From Nitrospirota bacterium (GTDB lineage Bacteria; Nitrospirota; 9FT-COMBO-42-15; HDB-SIOI813): a stretch of DNA of 15,536 nt. The notes under the pieces are model-generated. The model did no database searches, was not told where the DNA came from, and was given only the letters and a program-made list of their open reading frames with translations. The translations under genes were made by a program, and so were the position numbers. Shown one piece after another: positions 14,733 through 15,536 of this stretch. The stretch lies in contig JACRGZ010000175.1 in assembly GCA_016234155.1 (NCBI GenBank), positions 1 to 15,536 of the forward strand. The letters are read 5' to 3'. Positions within the stretch are counted from its first letter, which is position 1; each line of letters begins with the position of its first letter.

Positions 14733-14914
14733 AAATTCGAAATCCTAAAATATAAATCCTAAATCCAAAACAATACCAAATGACTAATGAAGTTCAAATG
14801 CCAAAATCCAAATGCCAAATTTGTCATTTGAGTTTTGACATCCATTTGAACTTTGAGCTTTGACATTTGGCATTTTGAATTTGTTTAGGATTTAGAAATT
14901 AGAATTTAGAATTT
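14733..14914. repeat. Large imperfect palindrome between nusB and purB
   Basis: About 180 bp of AT-rich sequence folds back on itself. AAGTTCAAATG (14790-14800) pairs with 14843-14853, and 14759-14772 pairs with 14881-14894 with one mismatch. A 24-bp stretch (14872-14895) is identical to 8980-9003. No gene is seen. The whole nusB-purB gap belongs to this repeat apart from a short (ATTGCT)n tract at its nusB edge. Confidence 0.75.
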
Positions 14915-14930
14915 CCTGCTATTGCTATTG

Positions 14931-15377
14931 CTATAGCTTATCTCCCAAAATCTCCCTGTGATCATTTAATACCCTATCAAGGATGCCATTGACAAAGGAG
15001 CTTGAGTCCTCTCCTCCGTACCTCTTTGCAATCTCAATTGCCTCATTTATTGTAACCTTTACAGGGATGTCTTTAATAAACAGTAATTCATAAATAGCCA
15101 TCCTCAGTATATTCCTGTCAACCACTGCCATCCTGTGAATACTCCAGTTCATGACCGATTGATTGATCTTACTGTCTATCATTGAGAGGTTCTTTATAAC
15201 ACCCTCTACAATATTGTCAGTAAATTCTCTCACATTCTCCGGGACCTCTTTGAATGTCCAGAATCCATCGATCAGACTTTCAGGCAGACCTTCAGGCAGA
15301 CCTTCATGCTGATGGCTTATATCATACTGATACAGCATCTGTAAGGCATATTCTCTCGACTTCCTCCGGTATCCCAT
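14931..15377 (-). CDS. nusB: Transcription antitermination protein NusB
   Basis: NusB binds boxA RNA with NusE (S10) and takes part in antitermination on ribosomal RNA operons. The 148-residue protein is all-helical and has the family landmarks: RRKSREYALQMLYQYD at the N-terminus, NWSIHRMAVVDRNILRMAIYELL (residues about 82-104, quoted here in outline) and the C-terminal INEAIEIAKRYGGEDSSSFV followed by NGILDRV. The ATG is preceded by AGGTGA. Residues 26-33 contain GLPEGLPE, from a perfect 12-bp duplication at 15279-15302 and absent from typical NusB loops; it sits in a surface loop and should be harmless. The final codons lie in a short ATTGCT-like tract. It is the most upstream gene seen, about 208 bp from purB. 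Confidence 0.96.
   Translation of the reverse strand: MGYRRKSREYALQMLYQYDISHQHEGLPEGLPESLIDGFWTFKEVPENVREFTDNIVEGVIKNLSMIDSKINQSVMNWSIHRMAVVDRNILRMAIYELLFIKDIPVKVTINEAIEIAKRYGGEDSSSFVNGILDRVLNDHREILGDKL
15279..15302. repeat. Perfect 12-bp tandem duplication inside nusB
   Basis: TTCAGGCAGACC occurs twice in succession and encodes GLPE-GLPE. It is an in-frame expansion in a loop of NusB. Confidence 0.85.
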
Positions 15378-15413
15378 GGGTCACCTGAAAATCCCTTTTC
15401 AAATCCCCCCTCG

Positions 15414-15477
15414 CCCCATAATCCCCCTAAATCCCCCTTTAAAAAAGGGGGACTTTTACCCCCCTTTTCTAAAGGGG
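15414..15477. repeat. Palindromic C/G-rich repeat, right-end copy
   Basis: This is a 64-bp perfect match to 2-65, in the same orientation, upstream of nusB. Unlike the left copy, its right terminal arm is disrupted by a hairpin insertion (15483-15513), after which sequence like 80-95 resumes up to the window end. Confidence 0.85.
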
Positions 15478-15482
15478 CTGGG

Positions 15483-15513
15483 TTCCCGTTGCTGCGAAGC
15501 ATTGCAACGGGAA
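15483..15513. repeat. REP-like hairpin inserted in the right-end repeat
   Basis: TTCCCGTTGC (15483-15492) and GCAACGGGAA (15504-15513) are perfect 10-bp inverse complements around an 11-nt loop that contains a further TGC/GCA pairing. The left-end repeat copy lacks this sequence. Confidence 0.8.
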
Positions 15514-15536
15514 GGGGGGGTTTTCATCCCCCTTTG

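Noticed and set aside
14733..14914. Possible structured non-coding RNA or riboswitch upstream of purB
   Set aside because: The fold is a simple AT-rich palindrome whose parts recur in other gaps, so a repeat explains it; I see no purine-riboswitch core.
15317..15502. A minus-strand frame rich in Gly/Pro/Lys near the right end
   Set aside because: It translates the C/G-rich repeat and overlaps the 5' end of nusB in another frame; composition is repeat-driven.

Overview
All fourteen recognisable genes lie on the minus strand, so the window is transcribed right to left. It looks like a chromosomal stretch from a diderm (Gram-negative-type) bacterium. Evidence for this is a lipoprotein with a lipobox, many receiver/GGDEF/PilZ signalling proteins, and a Bacillus-like multi-subunit FGAM synthase (short PurL plus PurQ plus PurS) instead of the single large PurL of gamma-proteobacteria. 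AT-rich palindromic repeats fill almost every gap. This combination would suit Nitrospirota or a neighbouring environmental lineage, but that placement is an inference from style and no marker in the window proves it.

Layout in the direction of transcription: nusB (transcription antitermination), purB and purS; then a four-gene signalling block (DUF4388/PATAN-type protein, CheA-type histidine kinase, receiver-GGDEF diguanylate cyclase, degenerate receiver protein); then purQ, purL and purF; then two PilZ-domain proteins and radA, which overlap by 4 bp at each junction from purF to radA; and last, after a 300-bp repeat-filled gap, a small outer-membrane-type lipoprotein.

Two themes are interleaved. 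The purine genes supply steps 1 and 4 of IMP synthesis (PurF; PurS/Q/L) and the lyase PurB. The signalling genes form a plausible chain from phosphorelay (CheA) to c-di-GMP synthesis (GGDEF) to c-di-GMP reception (PilZ). The signalling block separates purS from purQ and purL, whose products form one enzyme complex. c-di-GMP is made from GTP, a product of this pathway, so the arrangement may be more than chance, but functional coupling is not shown by the sequence.

The intergenic DNA is dominated by repeats: a 130-bp element with 17-bp terminal inverted repeats and apparent 4-bp target duplications, present twice in opposite orientation, once abutting the purL ribosome-binding site; a 64-bp perfect direct repeat at the two ends of the window; and two families of long imperfect palindromes placed at gene ends, often supplying the stop codon and last few codons. 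No tRNA, rRNA, CRISPR array, transposase or phage gene was seen.
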